DNA of 64,000 nt from UBA2897 sp036733925 (GTDB lineage Bacteria; Bacillota; Negativicutes; Selenomonadales; Selenomonadaceae), in assembly GCA_036733925.1 (NCBI GenBank), contig DAIMZO010000011.1, positions 4,994-68,993 of the forward strand, read 5' to 3'. The position numbers and the translations under genes are program-made. Of the stretch, positions 1-9,338 are shown in pieces; the stretch's first letter is position 1; each line of letters starts with the position of its first letter. A model generated the notes under the pieces. It saw only the letters and a program-made list of their open reading frames with translations, was not told the DNA's origin and ran no database searches.

Positions 1-984
1 GGGGTGGGCGGCGTAGTCATTCGGGTAGGCGGCGACAATGCCTTTCTGCCCATTCGAGAGCACGACCTTCGAGCCGAGGAACGCATCCTTGATGCGGTTC
101 AGCACGACGACGCAGACGGCCGGGTCGAGCGTCTGGAACATGCCCTGGCTGATTGCCGCGATTGCGGCGAACGGCGTCCGCTTGACATAGCCCTCGCGCT
201 CTGTCGTGATGTTGTCGTAGATATCCGCAATCATGACGATGCGTGCGTATTCGTGGATGTCCGGCCTCTGCACGTTGAACGGGAAGCCGGAGCCGTCCAT
301 GCGCTCGTGATGCTGCAAGGCGGCAAGCTTAACCCCGTCGGAGAGATCCGCAACCCCGTTCAGGATGTGCTGGCCGTCGATGGTGTGCTGTACGTAGGCT
401 TCGTAATCCTCACCTTCGAGGTTCTCGACGTTCTTGTCGAGCAGCCGTTTCGGAAATTTCGATTTCCCGATGTCGTGCAGGAAGCCGGCGAGAATCAGAT
501 CCTTCGTTTTATCCTTGTCGAACTGCATCCATTTCGCGATGACGCCGGAAAGGATCGAGACGCGCAACGAATGATTGTAGATATCGCCTGCGAGGTGGTT
601 CATCTCGTAGAGGTAGTCGATGACGCCGCTGCTCCGGGACAGCGGCGAGTAGGCTTTATCGACTACTTTCTTCGTCGCGTCCATCGGGACTTTGCCGGTC
701 TTGTTCGTCTGCTTGAACACCGTCTCGGCGGCCTGCACGATGTTGTTGTACTCTTTCAGAAAGGCGTTGCCGCGGTTGAAGATTGCGGATACCGCCTGAT
801 AGTTCTGGCTTAGTTCGTACTCATCCTTGACGTAGACAACGGGTATATTCAGAAACGTGAGCCGTGTGATATGCGCTTTCGTCAGCAGAGTGTCTTCTGA
901 CAGGATTACGACACGGTTCGGATTCACGATGGTGCGGGCGAGAATCATGCCCGGTTTCAGATCTTCCACGGAAACCGCTCTCAA
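1..984 (-). CDS. HD-GYP domain phosphodiesterase (partial, 3' end outside window)
   Basis: The minus-strand frame stays open from a TTG at 984 to the left edge (328 codons seen). The family hydrolyses cyclic di-GMP. A roughly 130-residue N-terminal region (LKPGMILARTIV) precedes an HD motif (FLHDIGKSKFPK, near residue 168) and the GYP-type motif HHERMDGSGFPF (near residue 228). The TTG start is chosen because AAAGGAGGGGG lies six bases upstream; no ATG is equally well placed. No receiver or membrane domain is visible in the part present. It is transcribed divergently from the binding protein at 1234. The family call is secure; activity is inferred. Confidence 0.9.
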   Translation of the reverse strand, partial: MRAVSVEDLKPGMILARTIVNPNRVVILSEDTLLTKAHITRLTFLNIPVVYVKDEYELSQNYQAVSAIFNRGNAFLKEYNNIVQAAETVFKQTNKTGKVPMDATKKVVDKAYSPLSRSSGVIDYLYEMNHLAGDIYNHSLRVSILSGVIAKWMQFDKDKTKDLILAGFLHDIGKSKFPKRLLDKNVENLEGEDYEAYVQHTIDGQHILNGVADLSDGVKLAALQHHERMDGSGFPFNVQRPDIHEYARIVMIADIYDNITTEREGYVKRTPFAAIAAISQGMFQTLDPAVCVVVLNRIKDAFLGSKVVLSNGQKGIVAAYPNDYAAHP

Positions 985-1149
985 AATAACCCCCTCCTTT
1001 ATCTCTCTTATATGTATGTCGGAATTTCGGTCGCTATTCCCCATCTTTTATTTTCTAGATGCAGGGGAGAAATCCCTGCTGGAATCCGGAGCTTTTTGCA
1101 GAACGCAGAAAAACTTTCTGCCAGAAGGCGCAGAAAATCACTTCATGGC

Positions 1150-1178
1150 TTGACAATCTTACAACCGTTCGATATAAT
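1150..1178 (+). promoter_or_regulatory. Consensus promoter for the binding-protein gene
   Basis: TTGACA at 1150-1155 and TATAAT at 1173-1178 are separated by exactly 17 bases, a perfect vegetative sigma promoter about 55 bases ahead of the start at 1234. A second TATAAT at 1200-1205 has no matching -35. The rest of the divergent spacer (985-1149) holds only a small inverted repeat, GCAGGG/CCCTGC, near 1062-1080. Confidence 0.85.
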
Positions 1179-1233
1179 AACTTCAAGTTAATCCTTTAGT
1201 ATAATAAAGAAATAAATGAAAGGGCGATGGAAT

Positions 1234-2046
1234 ATGAAAGCGAAGAAATGGCTGGCACTCGGCCTCGCAGCGGTTATGTCGATGGCACTGATTACGGGGT
1301 GCGGCAGCAACGCGGCGAAAGACAGCGGCTCGGGCGCGAAGGAGAATTCGAAGATCCTCGTTGGGCTCGACGACAACTTCCCGCCGATGGGCTTCAAGGA
1401 TGAGAACAACGAGATCACAGGCTTTGATGTCGACCTCGCGAAAGAGGCGTCGAAGCGCCTCGGCCGCGAAGTGGAGTTCAAGGCTATCGACTGGTCGAGC
1501 AAAGAGGCGGAGCTCAAGAGCGGCCGCGTCAATGTCCTCTGGAACGGTCTCGATATCACGGAGAAGCGCAAGGAGAACATGCTGTTCTCCGACCCGTACA
1601 TGGATAACCGTCAAATCATCTTCGTGAAGAAGGGCCGCACGGATATCACGGACGAGTCGAGCCTCAAGGGCAAGAATATCGGCACGCAGAGCGCGAGCAC
1701 GGCCGAGGAATACCTCGACGGCGACGAGTTCAAGAAGGTCGGCGTCAAGGAGATCAAAAAGTATCCGGACTTTGTCAACGCGTTCATGGATCTCGAGAAC
1801 GGCCGTATCGATGCGGTCATCGGCGATGAAATCGTCGGCCGCTACTATATGAGCAAGCACCCGGACGCCATCGAGGCGGTGGACGTTGCGGTCGGCCCAA
1901 TCTCGCAGTTCGGCATCGCGTTCGCGAAGGACAATCAGCAGCTCCGCGATGAGGTGCAGAAAGTCCTCGACGAGATGAAGGCGGACGGCACAATCGCGAA
2001 GATTTCGGAGAAATGGTTCGGCAAGGACATCACGATTCAGGAATAA
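1234..2046 (+). CDS. Amino-acid ABC transporter substrate-binding lipoprotein (SBP family 3)
   Basis: A 270-aa periplasmic solute-binding protein. The N-terminus is a lipoprotein signal: MKAKKW, a hydrophobic stretch, then lipobox ITGC, so the mature protein would be lipid-anchored. The body has family-3 signatures (VGLDDNFPPMGF near the start, TGFDVDLAKE, and a C-terminal KWFGKD). The ATG at 1234 is preferred to the in-frame ATG at 1216 because AAAGGG lies at the right distance and the signal peptide then begins normally. No permease or ATPase gene adjoins it, so it is an orphan subunit here. It sits 27 bases ahead of cysE, which would fit a sulfur amino-acid ligand, but the ligand cannot be read from the sequence. 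Confidence 0.88.
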   Translation: MKAKKWLALGLAAVMSMALITGCGSNAAKDSGSGAKENSKILVGLDDNFPPMGFKDENNEITGFDVDLAKEASKRLGREVEFKAIDWSSKEAELKSGRVNVLWNGLDITEKRKENMLFSDPYMDNRQIIFVKKGRTDITDESSLKGKNIGTQSASTAEEYLDGDEFKKVGVKEIKKYPDFVNAFMDLENGRIDAVIGDEIVGRYYMSKHPDAIEAVDVAVGPISQFGIAFAKDNQQLRDEVQKVLDEMKADGTIAKISEKWFGKDITIQE

Positions 2047-2073
2047 ACAGGCAGAGAATGGAGAGCGGCCAGC

Positions 2074-3033
2074 ATGAGTGATAAGATTACACCGGTGATT
2101 CGCGAGCTTGCGGGGAAAATCCTCGACGATTACGAGCAGAAGCGCCCGATTGACAAGCTCGACGTGTTCAACCAGCCGAGGCTGGATATCATCTACGCAC
2201 TCACGGACAAGCTCTGCCGCATCGCGTTCCCCGGCTATACGAAGGATCCGGAGTACCGCATCTACGATATCCGCGCGAATATGCAGATGGTCATCGAGGA
2301 TGTGGCGTTCAACCTGAACAAGCAGATCGCGATCGCCCTGCGCTATGGGCGGAAGCTCACGGCGAAGGAGCGGGCAGAGGCCGGTGACCGCGCGCAGGAG
2401 ATCACAATCGAGTTCCTGCGCCGCATCCCGCGCGTCCGCGAATACATCGCGACGGATCTCGATGCGACCTTCGACGGCGACCCGGCGGCTGAGAGCCTCG
2501 ACGAGATCATCTTCTCGTATCCGGGGCTCTACGCGATCACGGTCTACCGGTTCGCGCATGAGCTCTACGAGCTGCAGGTGCCGGTCATCCCGCGCATCAT
2601 GACGGAGCGCGCGCACAGCAAGACGGGCATCGACATCAACCCGGGCGCGACAATCGGCAAGTATTTCTTCATCGATCACGGCACGGGCATCGTCATCGGC
2701 GAGACCACGCATATCGGCAGCCATGTCAAGGTTTATCAGGGCGTGACGCTCGGCGCGCTCTCGACCTCGGGCGGCCGCGCGCTGCACAATGTGCGCCGCC
2801 ACCCGACCATCGAGGACAACGTGACCATCTATTCCGGTGCGTCAATCCTCGGCGGCGATACGGTCATCGGCAAGGGCTCGGTCATCGGCGGCAACGTGTT
2901 CCTGACGAAATCCGTAGCCCCCGGCACGAAGGTCAGCGTCAAGAATCAGGAGCTCCGTTACAATACGGGCAGCAAGAAAGTCCAGGAGGTCAAGGACGAT
3001 GCCGACAACGCGGCGTGGTTCTATGTGATCTGA
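2074..3033 (+). CDS. cysE: Serine O-acetyltransferase (long EpsC-type)
   Basis: A 319-aa enzyme that acetylates L-serine with acetyl-CoA, the first step of cysteine synthesis. The C-terminal half is a left-handed beta-helix of hexapeptide repeats with the family hallmarks HSKTGIDINPGATIG, FIDHGTGIVIGET and VKVYQGVTLGA. The N-terminal 170 residues form the long helical domain of EpsC-type enzymes, which explains the greater length compared with E. coli CysE. It is probably co-transcribed with the binding protein. No cysK is adjacent. Confidence 0.92.
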   Translation: MSDKITPVIRELAGKILDDYEQKRPIDKLDVFNQPRLDIIYALTDKLCRIAFPGYTKDPEYRIYDIRANMQMVIEDVAFNLNKQIAIALRYGRKLTAKERAEAGDRAQEITIEFLRRIPRVREYIATDLDATFDGDPAAESLDEIIFSYPGLYAITVYRFAHELYELQVPVIPRIMTERAHSKTGIDINPGATIGKYFFIDHGTGIVIGETTHIGSHVKVYQGVTLGALSTSGGRALHNVRRHPTIEDNVTIYSGASILGGDTVIGKGSVIGGNVFLTKSVAPGTKVSVKNQELRYNTGSKKVQEVKDDADNAAWFYVI

Positions 3034-3099
3034 TGGCATATTCCAGGAGGCGGTTTTCCGCGGCGGTACGTCCGCGCGGAGGATCGTCTTTTTTCGCGC

Positions 3100-3128
3100 T
3101 TGCGTACAGAGGACTTACATAGTAAAAT
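3100..3128 (+). promoter_or_regulatory. Candidate promoter of the lpxC operon
   Basis: TTGCGT (3100-3105), 17 bases, TAAAAT (3123-3128). The same hexamer pair with the same spacing recurs ahead of hsdM (53583-53611). A GC-rich hairpin and a T run at 3057-3094 may terminate cysE just before it. Confidence 0.6.
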
Positions 3129-3159
3129 AAAGAGAAGGAAAAGAGCAGGAGGAATGACT

Positions 3160-3993
3160 TTGCAAAAAGAAACGACACTCGCGAAGCCGGTTTCCTATCA
3201 GGGCGTCGGCCTGCATTCCGGGAAGAACGTCCATATCGAATTCCGGCCGGCACCCGCCGGAACCGGCATCGTGATCTTGCGGACGGATCTGCCGGGAACG
3301 CCGGAGATCCACGCGGTGGCGGAGAATGTCACCTCGACGCTGCGCGCGACGACGGTCGAAGAGAACGGGAACAAGGTATTCACAATCGAGCACATGATGA
3401 GCGCGCTGCACGCGCTCCGCATCGACAACTGCTATATCGCGCTCGACGCAGAGGAACCGCCGGTCGCCGATGGCTCCTCGCTGACGTATTTCCGGCTTCT
3501 GAAAAGCGCCGGCAGGACAGAGCAGGATCGGGAACGGAAGGAAATCGTCATCGACCGGGTCTTCCGCATCGACGATGAGAAGACCGGACGCTTCGTGCTG
3601 GTCCTGCCATACGACGGGTTCCGCGTGAGCTTCACCTCGGTGAATCCGCACAAGCTCATCGGCATCCAGTACGAGGACTTTCTGGTCGATGAGGCCGTCT
3701 ATGAAAAGGAAATCGCGCCGGCCCGCACCATCGCCTACGAAGGCGAGATCCGGCAGCTTCGCGAGATGGGACTCGGTCTCGGCGGCACGATGGAGAACGT
3801 CATCGTCTACAACGACGACGGGTGGCTGAACCCGCTGCATTTCGACGATGAGCTCGTGCGGCACAAGATCCTCGACGTCATCGGCGACTTGCGTCTCGCG
3901 GGCATCATCCGCGGGCACATCATCGCTGCAGCATCCGGGCACGCACTCAACACACAGCTCGCGAAGAAAATTGCGGCCGTGTATCGTGGATAA
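3160..3993 (+). CDS. lpxC: UDP-3-O-acyl-N-acetylglucosamine deacetylase LpxC
   Basis: The zinc deacetylase for the committed step of lipid A synthesis. Visible motifs are the N-terminal TTLAKPVSYQGVGLHSG, the zinc-ligand region EHMMSALHAL, ADGSS, and the second zinc/catalytic cluster HKILDVIGDL. The protein ends soon after GHIIAAASGH, close to normal length (277 aa). Start: AGGAGG at 3147-3152 sits only one base before the ATG at 3154 but seven before the in-frame TTG at 3160, so TTG is chosen; the ATG is the alternative. It heads a + strand run of lipid A genes and is 20 bases from fabZ. Confidence 0.93.
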   Translation: MQKETTLAKPVSYQGVGLHSGKNVHIEFRPAPAGTGIVILRTDLPGTPEIHAVAENVTSTLRATTVEENGNKVFTIEHMMSALHALRIDNCYIALDAEEPPVADGSSLTYFRLLKSAGRTEQDRERKEIVIDRVFRIDDEKTGRFVLVLPYDGFRVSFTSVNPHKLIGIQYEDFLVDEAVYEKEIAPARTIAYEGEIRQLREMGLGLGGTMENVIVYNDDGWLNPLHFDDELVRHKILDVIGDLRLAGIIRGHIIAAASGHALNTQLAKKIAAVYRG

Positions 3994-4013
3994 AAGAACA
4001 GGAGAGAATAGTT

Positions 4014-4454
4014 ATGGTATTGGACATCAATGAGATCATGAAGATTCTGCCGCATCGTCCGCCGATGCTGCTTGTCGACCGCATTGTCGAGCTCGAGCCG
4101 TTCAAATCGGCTACGGGCATCAAGAACGTCACGATGATGGAGCCGCATTTCCGCGGCCATTTTCCGGGACACCCAATCATGCCGGGCGTGCTGATCCTCG
4201 AGGCGATGGCGCAGGTCGGCGGCGTTGCGATGCTCTATCCGGAGGAGAACCGCGGGAAGCTCGCGCTGTTCGGCGGCATGGAGCATGTGAAATTCAAGCA
4301 TCCGGTCGTCCCGGGCGACCAGCTCGTGACGAAGGCACAGCTCGTGCGCGTGCGCGGGGATTTCGGCTTGCTGCACTGCGACGGCTATGTCGATGACAAG
4401 CTCGTCGCCTCGGCGGATTTCAAGTTCGCCCTCAAAAGAGACGAAAACGCTTGA
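4014..4454 (+). CDS. fabZ: 3-hydroxyacyl-ACP dehydratase FabZ
   Basis: A 146-aa hot-dog-fold dehydratase of type II fatty-acid synthesis that removes water from beta-hydroxyacyl-ACP. The signature HFRGHFPGHPIMPGVLILEAMAQ, given here only as its core PGHPIMPGVLILEAMAQ, contains the catalytic His and Glu. Placement between lpxC and lpxA is conserved in many Gram-negative bacteria and balances membrane fatty acid against lipid A for the same hydroxyacyl-ACP pool. A clear AGGAG site precedes the ATG. Confidence 0.95.
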   Translation: MVLDINEIMKILPHRPPMLLVDRIVELEPFKSATGIKNVTMMEPHFRGHFPGHPIMPGVLILEAMAQVGGVAMLYPEENRGKLALFGGMEHVKFKHPVVPGDQLVTKAQLVRVRGDFGLLHCDGYVDDKLVASADFKFALKRDENA

Positions 4455-4643
4455 TTTTCGCTATACTCCGCAAGATATTCATAGATAACGATTGCTCAAC
4501 TCGAAATACGCCTGGATTTGCTGTGATAAGACGAGCAGAAAATCAAAGTGAACAAGAGAGTTTAAGTAAGTAGTTTATGAAGAATTTATATTCAAAGAAA
4601 TTTGAGCGATTCAGGCAGGAAATATAGGTTAGGAGCTGTAGAG
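4455..4643 (+). other. AT-rich gap inside the lpx operon
   Basis: About 190 bases between fabZ and lpxA are distinctly more AT-rich than the flanking genes. I see no convincing -35/-10 pair, terminator or open frame. The only clear signal is AGGAG at 4631-4635 for lpxA. A promoter or RNA element is possible but not supported. Confidence 0.4.
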
Positions 4644-5459
4644 ATGAGCATGGAAAACAGCAAGGTTATCGCCTTCATACACGATACCGCGGTCGTTTCT
4701 CCGACAGCGCGCATCGGCAAGAATGTAGAGATCGGCCCTTATTCGGTCATCGGCGACAATGTCGAGATTGGTGAGGGTACGCATATCGGGCCGCATGTCG
4801 TCATTCAGGGATGGACGAGCATCGGCAAGGACTGCCGCATCTTTCAGGGGGCTTCGATCGGCGAGATCCCGCAGGATCTGAAGTTCAAGGGGGAGAAGAG
4901 CTACACGTTCATCGGTGACCGCACGACGATCCGCGAGTGCGCGACGGTGCACCGCGCGACCGGTGAGGGCGAGGAGACACGCATCGGCAATGACTGCCTG
5001 CTCATGGCGTACACGCATGTCGCGCATAACTGTGTCGTCGGCAACAACGTCATCATGAGCAATGCGGCAATGATCGCGGGTCACGTCGTCGTCGAGGACC
5101 GTGTGGTCATCGGCGGCATGGCCGGCGTGCATCAGTTCGTGAAGATCGGCCGCAACGCGATGGTCGGCGGCGCTTCGAAGCTCGTGCAGGACGTCGTCCC
5201 GTTCACGATTGTCGACGGGCGCCCGGCCAAGGCGGTCGGCCTGAACAGCGTCGGCATCTCGCGCGCCGGGATCCCGGTGGAGGCACGCCGCCGCATCAAG
5301 CAGGCCTACAAGATCCTGTACCGCTCGGGCCTTTCCCTTTCGCAGGCCATCGCGGTCATCGAGCAGGAAGTGGATTCCTGCGAGGAAATCGAGCATTTCC
5401 TGCGTTTCCTGCGCAACGCGGAGCGCGGCATCTGCCGTGTGCGCCACGTCGCAGACTGA
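4644..5459 (+). CDS. lpxA: Acyl-ACP:UDP-N-acetylglucosamine O-acyltransferase LpxA
   Basis: A 271-aa cytoplasmic trimeric acyltransferase starting lipid A synthesis. The N-terminal two thirds are hexapeptide repeats (IGKNVEIGPYSVIGDNVEIG and onward) forming the beta-helix; HVAHNCVVGN carries the catalytic His and GGMAGVHQFVKIG follows. The C-terminal helical domain (RAGIPVEARRRIKQAYK) is typical. The ATG at 4644 has AGGAG eight bases upstream and is preferred to the upstream in-frame start at 4602. No lpxD is present in this window. Confidence 0.95.
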   Translation: MSMENSKVIAFIHDTAVVSPTARIGKNVEIGPYSVIGDNVEIGEGTHIGPHVVIQGWTSIGKDCRIFQGASIGEIPQDLKFKGEKSYTFIGDRTTIRECATVHRATGEGEETRIGNDCLLMAYTHVAHNCVVGNNVIMSNAAMIAGHVVVEDRVVIGGMAGVHQFVKIGRNAMVGGASKLVQDVVPFTIVDGRPAKAVGLNSVGISRAGIPVEARRRIKQAYKILYRSGLSLSQAIAVIEQEVDSCEEIEHFLRFLRNAERGICRVRHVAD

Positions 5460-5497
5460 GCAGACGGAATAGAAGAATCAGGGGAGAAGAATAGTAT

Positions 5498-6301
5498 ATG
5501 GAGAAATTAGGACTGCTGGCCGGTGCCGGCCATCTGCCCGCGGAATGCGCGCAGGCGGCTGCGGGGCTCGGCTATGAGGTCTACGCCGTTTCCCTTCTGC
5601 CGGAAACCGATCCGGAGCTCGCGGCGTGCACGACGGACTGTCAGGCAATCAGCATCGCGCATCTCGATGAGATTCTCGGCTACCTCAAGGAACACGATAT
5701 CCACAAGGTCACGATGATCGGCAAGGTCACGAAGGAACTCTTGTTCTCCGGCAAGGTCATGCCGGACGCGCGCATGCTGGCGCTGATCGCGGAGCTCCCG
5801 GATCGCAAGGACGACACGATCATGATGATGTTCGTGCGCGAGCTCGCGAAGATCGGCGTGCAGGCCATCGACCAGACGGCATTCATCCGCAAGCTCATGC
5901 CGCATCACGGCACGCTGACGAAGCGCGAGCCGACGGACGCGGAGCGTCAGGACATGGAGTTCGGGTTCCGCGTGGCACGCGAGCTCGGCCGCCTCGATAT
6001 CGGCCAGACGGCCGTCGTCAAGGACAAGGCGGTCATGGCGCTCGAGGCCATCGAGGGAACGGATGCCTGCATCCGCCGCGGCGGCGAGCTCGCGCGGAGC
6101 GGCGCGGTGGTCGCGAAGGTCGCGAAGCCGCAGCAGGACAACCGGTTCGATGTACCGACGGTAGGCCTCACGACGATTGAGAGCATGATTGCGGTCAAGG
6201 CGTCTGCCCTCGCCATTGAAGCGGACAAGACTCTGCTCGTCGAGCGGGACAAGGTCGTGGCGCTCGCGGACGAGAACAATATTGCGATAGTCGCGATGTA
6301 A
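5498..6301 (+). CDS. lpxI: UDP-2,3-diacylglucosamine hydrolase LpxI
   Basis: A 267-aa LpxI (formerly DUF1009) enzyme that cleaves UDP-2,3-diacylglucosamine to lipid X and UMP, replacing LpxH of enterics. Family features are the N-terminal GLLAGAGHLPAECA, the central MIGKVTKELLF, and the C-terminal KVAKPQQDNRFDVPTVG. It is the last gene of the lpxC block and is followed by an intrinsic terminator. Confidence 0.92.
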   Translation: MEKLGLLAGAGHLPAECAQAAAGLGYEVYAVSLLPETDPELAACTTDCQAISIAHLDEILGYLKEHDIHKVTMIGKVTKELLFSGKVMPDARMLALIAELPDRKDDTIMMMFVRELAKIGVQAIDQTAFIRKLMPHHGTLTKREPTDAERQDMEFGFRVARELGRLDIGQTAVVKDKAVMALEAIEGTDACIRRGGELARSGAVVAKVAKPQQDNRFDVPTVGLTTIESMIAVKASALAIEADKTLLVERDKVVALADENNIAIVAM

Positions 6302-6307
6302 AGCAAT

Positions 6308-6351
6308 CGAGGCGCGGCGGAATCTTCCGAAAAGATTCCTCGCGTCTTTTT
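6308..6351 (+). terminator. Intrinsic terminator after lpxI
   Basis: A perfect eight-base-pair stem (GGAATCTT at 6319-6326 with AAGATTCC at 6332-6339, five-base loop) is extended by GGCGCG/CGCGTC across a small internal loop and followed by TTTTT. It separates lpxC-fabZ-lpxA-lpxI from the lpxB-led block. Confidence 0.8.
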
Positions 6352-6362
6352 CATGTTTGTTG

Positions 6363-6368
6363 TATAAT
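6363..6368 (+). promoter_or_regulatory. -10 element ahead of lpxB
   Basis: TATAAT at 6363-6368 directly after the lpxI terminator and 37 bases before the lpxB start. The -35 position is poor, so it may need an activator or use contacts I cannot see. Confidence 0.45.
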
Positions 6369-6405
6369 AATAAGATGGTATAGGCACGGAGAGAGGAGGG
6401 CGAAG

Positions 6406-7578
6406 ATGAAGATCATGTTTTCCGCCGGCGAGGCCTCCGGCGATCTGCACGGAGAGCGCCTCGCATCGGCCATCCTGCGCATGGCTCCGGAAACGGAGCT
6501 TGTCGGCTTCGGCGGCGCGCGCATGGAGGCTGCCGGCGTCCGTCTCGCGGCGGATTTCGCGAGCTGCAACGTCATGGGTGTCTGGGAGGTCATCAAGAAC
6601 CTCGGCCGTATCCTGAAGCTGCTCGACCGGCTGACGGATTTCATGCGCGAGGAAAAGCCGGATCTCTTGGTGCTCATCGATTACCCGGATTTCAATTGGC
6701 GGCTTGCGAAGCGCGCCAAGAAGCTCGGCATCCCGGTCTTCTCTTATATCCCTCCGTCTGCCTGGGCCTGGCGCAAGGGCCGCGCGAAGAAATGCGCGAA
6801 GCTCGCCGATGAGTTCGTCGCGATCTTCCCGCATGAGCTGCCTGTCTACGAGGCAGCCGGCGCGAACATCTCGTTTGTCGGGAACCCGCTCGTCGATACG
6901 GTGCGCGCGGAGCTCCCGCTGACGGAGGCGAGGGCATTCTTCCGCGTCAAACCGCAGGAACATATCGTGCTATTGCTGCCTGGCAGCCGCAAGCAGGAAA
7001 TCGAGCTGTTGCTGCCGGCCATGCTCGGCGCCGCAGAGAAGATCGAGGCGGAGCGCCCCGGCACGCGCTTTTTCCTGCCTCTCGCGGATGGCGTGGATCG
7101 CGCGCGCACCGAGGAGAAGGTGCGCGCTGCCGGCGTCCCGGTGACGTTGACGGAGAAGTACCGCTACGCGCTGATGGGCCTTGCGGATGTTGCTGTCGCG
7201 ACGTCCGGGACGGTCGTCATGGAGGCCGCACTGATGGGGCTCCCGTGCGTCGTCCTTTACCGCCTGTCGAAGCTTTCCTACGCGGTCGGGCGGCTGCTCG
7301 TGCATGTGAAGAATTTCAGCCTGCCGAATATCCTGCTCGATGAACAGTTCCAGCCGGAGCTGCTGCAGGACGAGGTCGAGCCGGGCCGCATCGCTGCGGA
7401 AACCTTGAAGCTTTACCGCGGCGGGAAGCAGCGCGAGATCACCTGCGCGAAATTGCGGCAGGCCTGCGGGAAACTCGGGAAACCGGGGGCATCGGCGCGC
7501 GTCGCGGAGAAGATCCTGGCGGCGGCACGCCGCTTTCAACATAGGGGCGCGGAGGCGCCGGACGGAGGAAACTCATGA
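6406..7578 (+). CDS. lpxB: Lipid A disaccharide synthase LpxB
   Basis: A 390-aa GT19 glycosyltransferase joining UDP-diacylglucosamine and lipid X to make the disaccharide. The N-terminal IMFSAGEASGDLHGE is the family signature; LVLIDYPDFNWRLAK, IPPSAWAWRKGRAKK and LLPGSRKQEIE follow, and ATSGTVVMEAALMG marks the nucleotide-sugar site. GAGGAGGG precedes the ATG. Its stop overlaps the msbA start (ATGA), implying translational coupling. Confidence 0.95.
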   Translation: MKIMFSAGEASGDLHGERLASAILRMAPETELVGFGGARMEAAGVRLAADFASCNVMGVWEVIKNLGRILKLLDRLTDFMREEKPDLLVLIDYPDFNWRLAKRAKKLGIPVFSYIPPSAWAWRKGRAKKCAKLADEFVAIFPHELPVYEAAGANISFVGNPLVDTVRAELPLTEARAFFRVKPQEHIVLLLPGSRKQEIELLLPAMLGAAEKIEAERPGTRFFLPLADGVDRARTEEKVRAAGVPVTLTEKYRYALMGLADVAVATSGTVVMEAALMGLPCVVLYRLSKLSYAVGRLLVHVKNFSLPNILLDEQFQPELLQDEVEPGRIAAETLKLYRGGKQREITCAKLRQACGKLGKPGASARVAEKILAAARRFQHRGAEAPDGGNS

Positions 7579-9338
7579 AGAACTACAAGCGGCTGCTCCA
7601 ATACATCCGCCCTTATCTGAAACAGCTCGGCTTCGCCATCATCTGCATCATCGCGGCGGCCGCCGCGAACCTCTATCTGCCTTGGATCATCAAGGATATG
7701 GTCGATAAGGTTCTGACGAACAAGGACATGGCGATGCTCAACGTGATCTGCCTCGGTATCATCGTCGTGTTCATCCTGCGCGGCCTTTTCTACTATGGGC
7801 AGTCCTATCTGGTCTCCTTCATCGGGCAGAAGGTCATCATCGATGTGCGCGAGGTCATGTTCCGGAAATTCCAGCGCATGCCGATGGCCTATTTCGACAA
7901 GCACCAGACCGGCGAGACGATGAGCTATATCACGAACGATGTCGCGGCCATCCAGTCCGCGCTCGTCGACAACCTCATCGAGATGGTGACCGAGGGATCC
8001 ATCCTGATCGGCTCGCTCGTCATGATGCTCGTACTGGACTGGAAGCTCTCCATCCTGACACTCGTCATTATCCCGCTCGTCGGACAGGCCATGAAGATCT
8101 TCGGCCGCAAGATCAAGCGGAATGGTACGGTCATCCAGGAGCGCATGGCGGACATCACGTCCCTGCTGCAGGAGAGCATCTCGGCCATCCGCGAGGTCAA
8201 GTCGTTCGCGCGGCAGGACTATGAGATCGAACGCTTCTGCAAGCAGAATGACCTGAACTTCCAGGCGGCCATGAAGAATGTTCAGCTGACGTCCCTGCTG
8301 ACGCCTTCCGTGGAATTCCTCGCGGCGGTCTCTGTCGCGGTCATCCTGTGGTTCGGCGGCTACGAGGTCATCAACGGCGCGCTGACAGCCGGCTCGCTGA
8401 TTGCGTTCCTGACCTACGCCGTGAACCTTGCGAACCCGGTCAAGCGCCTCTCTCGCGTCTACGGGAATCTGCAGCGCGCGATGGCGGCGGTCGACCGCGT
8501 GTTCGCGGTCATCGACCTGCCGGAGACCATCAAGGACAAGAAGGGGGCAGTGGATCTGCCGCCGGTCAAGGGCAATGTCTCAATCGACCACGTATCGTTT
8601 GAATACAAGAAAGATGTCCCGGCGCTCACGGACGTCACGTTCGACGTGAAGCCGGGCCAGATGATCGCGTTCGTCGGCCCGAGCGGTGCCGGGAAGTCGA
8701 CCATCGCAAATTTGATTCCGCGCTTCTACGATGTGACGGCCGGCGCCATCCGCATCGACGGGCACGACGTCCGCGATGTGACGCTGAAATCCCTGCGTGA
8801 GCAGATCGGCATTGTGCCGCAGGAGACCATGCTGTTCTCGACGACGGTGCGCGAGAATATCCGCTACGGGCGGCTTGACGCGACGGACGAGGAAGTCGTC
8901 GCCGCGGCGAAGGCGGCGAACGCGGACGAGTTCATCCGCACGCTGCCGGAGGGATACGACACGAAGATCGGCGAGCGCGGCATGAACCTTTCGGGCGGCC
9001 AGCGGCAGCGCATGTCGATTGCCCGCGCAATCCTGAAGAACCCACGCATCCTGATCCTCGACGAGGCGACCTCCGCACTCGATACGGAGAGCGAGAAGAT
9101 CGTCCAGGCGGCGCTCGACCGGCTGATGGTCGGCCGCACGTCGTTCGTGATCGCGCACCGCCTGTCGACAATCTTCGACGCAGACCAGATCTACGTCATC
9201 GACCACGGACGCATCCAGGAGCATGGAACCCATGAGGAACTTCTGGCGAAGGGCGGGCTCTACAGCACGCTTTACAATATCCAGTTCAAGAAATCGGCAC
9301 TAACCAGCGAGGGGGATGAAAATGCAGTTTCTGTATAA
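7575..9338 (+). CDS. msbA: Lipid A/phospholipid flippase MsbA (ABC exporter)
   Basis: A 587-aa half-size exporter: six membrane helices in the first 320 residues, then the ATPase with Walker A GPSGAGKST (near residue 370), Q-loop, signature LSGGQRQRM, Walker B ILILDEATSALD and switch His in VIAHRLST. MsbA flips core-lipid A across the inner membrane. Its position between lpxB and waaA supports MsbA over a drug exporter, although sequence alone cannot exclude broader substrates. Confidence 0.92.
   Translation: MKNYKRLLQYIRPYLKQLGFAIICIIAAAAANLYLPWIIKDMVDKVLTNKDMAMLNVICLGIIVVFILRGLFYYGQSYLVSFIGQKVIIDVREVMFRKFQRMPMAYFDKHQTGETMSYITNDVAAIQSALVDNLIEMVTEGSILIGSLVMMLVLDWKLSILTLVIIPLVGQAMKIFGRKIKRNGTVIQERMADITSLLQESISAIREVKSFARQDYEIERFCKQNDLNFQAAMKNVQLTSLLTPSVEFLAAVSVAVILWFGGYEVINGALTAGSLIAFLTYAVNLANPVKRLSRVYGNLQRAMAAVDRVFAVIDLPETIKDKKGAVDLPPVKGNVSIDHVSFEYKKDVPALTDVTFDVKPGQMIAFVGPSGAGKSTIANLIPRFYDVTAGAIRIDGHDVRDVTLKSLREQIGIVPQETMLFSTTVRENIRYGRLDATDEEVVAAAKAANADEFIRTLPEGYDTKIGERGMNLSGGQRQRMSIARAILKNPRILILDEATSALDTESEKIVQAALDRLMVGRTSFVIAHRLSTIFDADQIYVIDHGRIQEHGTHEELLAKGGLYSTLYNIQFKKSALTSEGDENAVSV

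Noticed and set aside
1062..1080. GCAGGG/CCCTGC inverted repeat as a terminator or operator
   Set aside because: A six-base stem without a T run, in a divergent spacer; no evidence of function.
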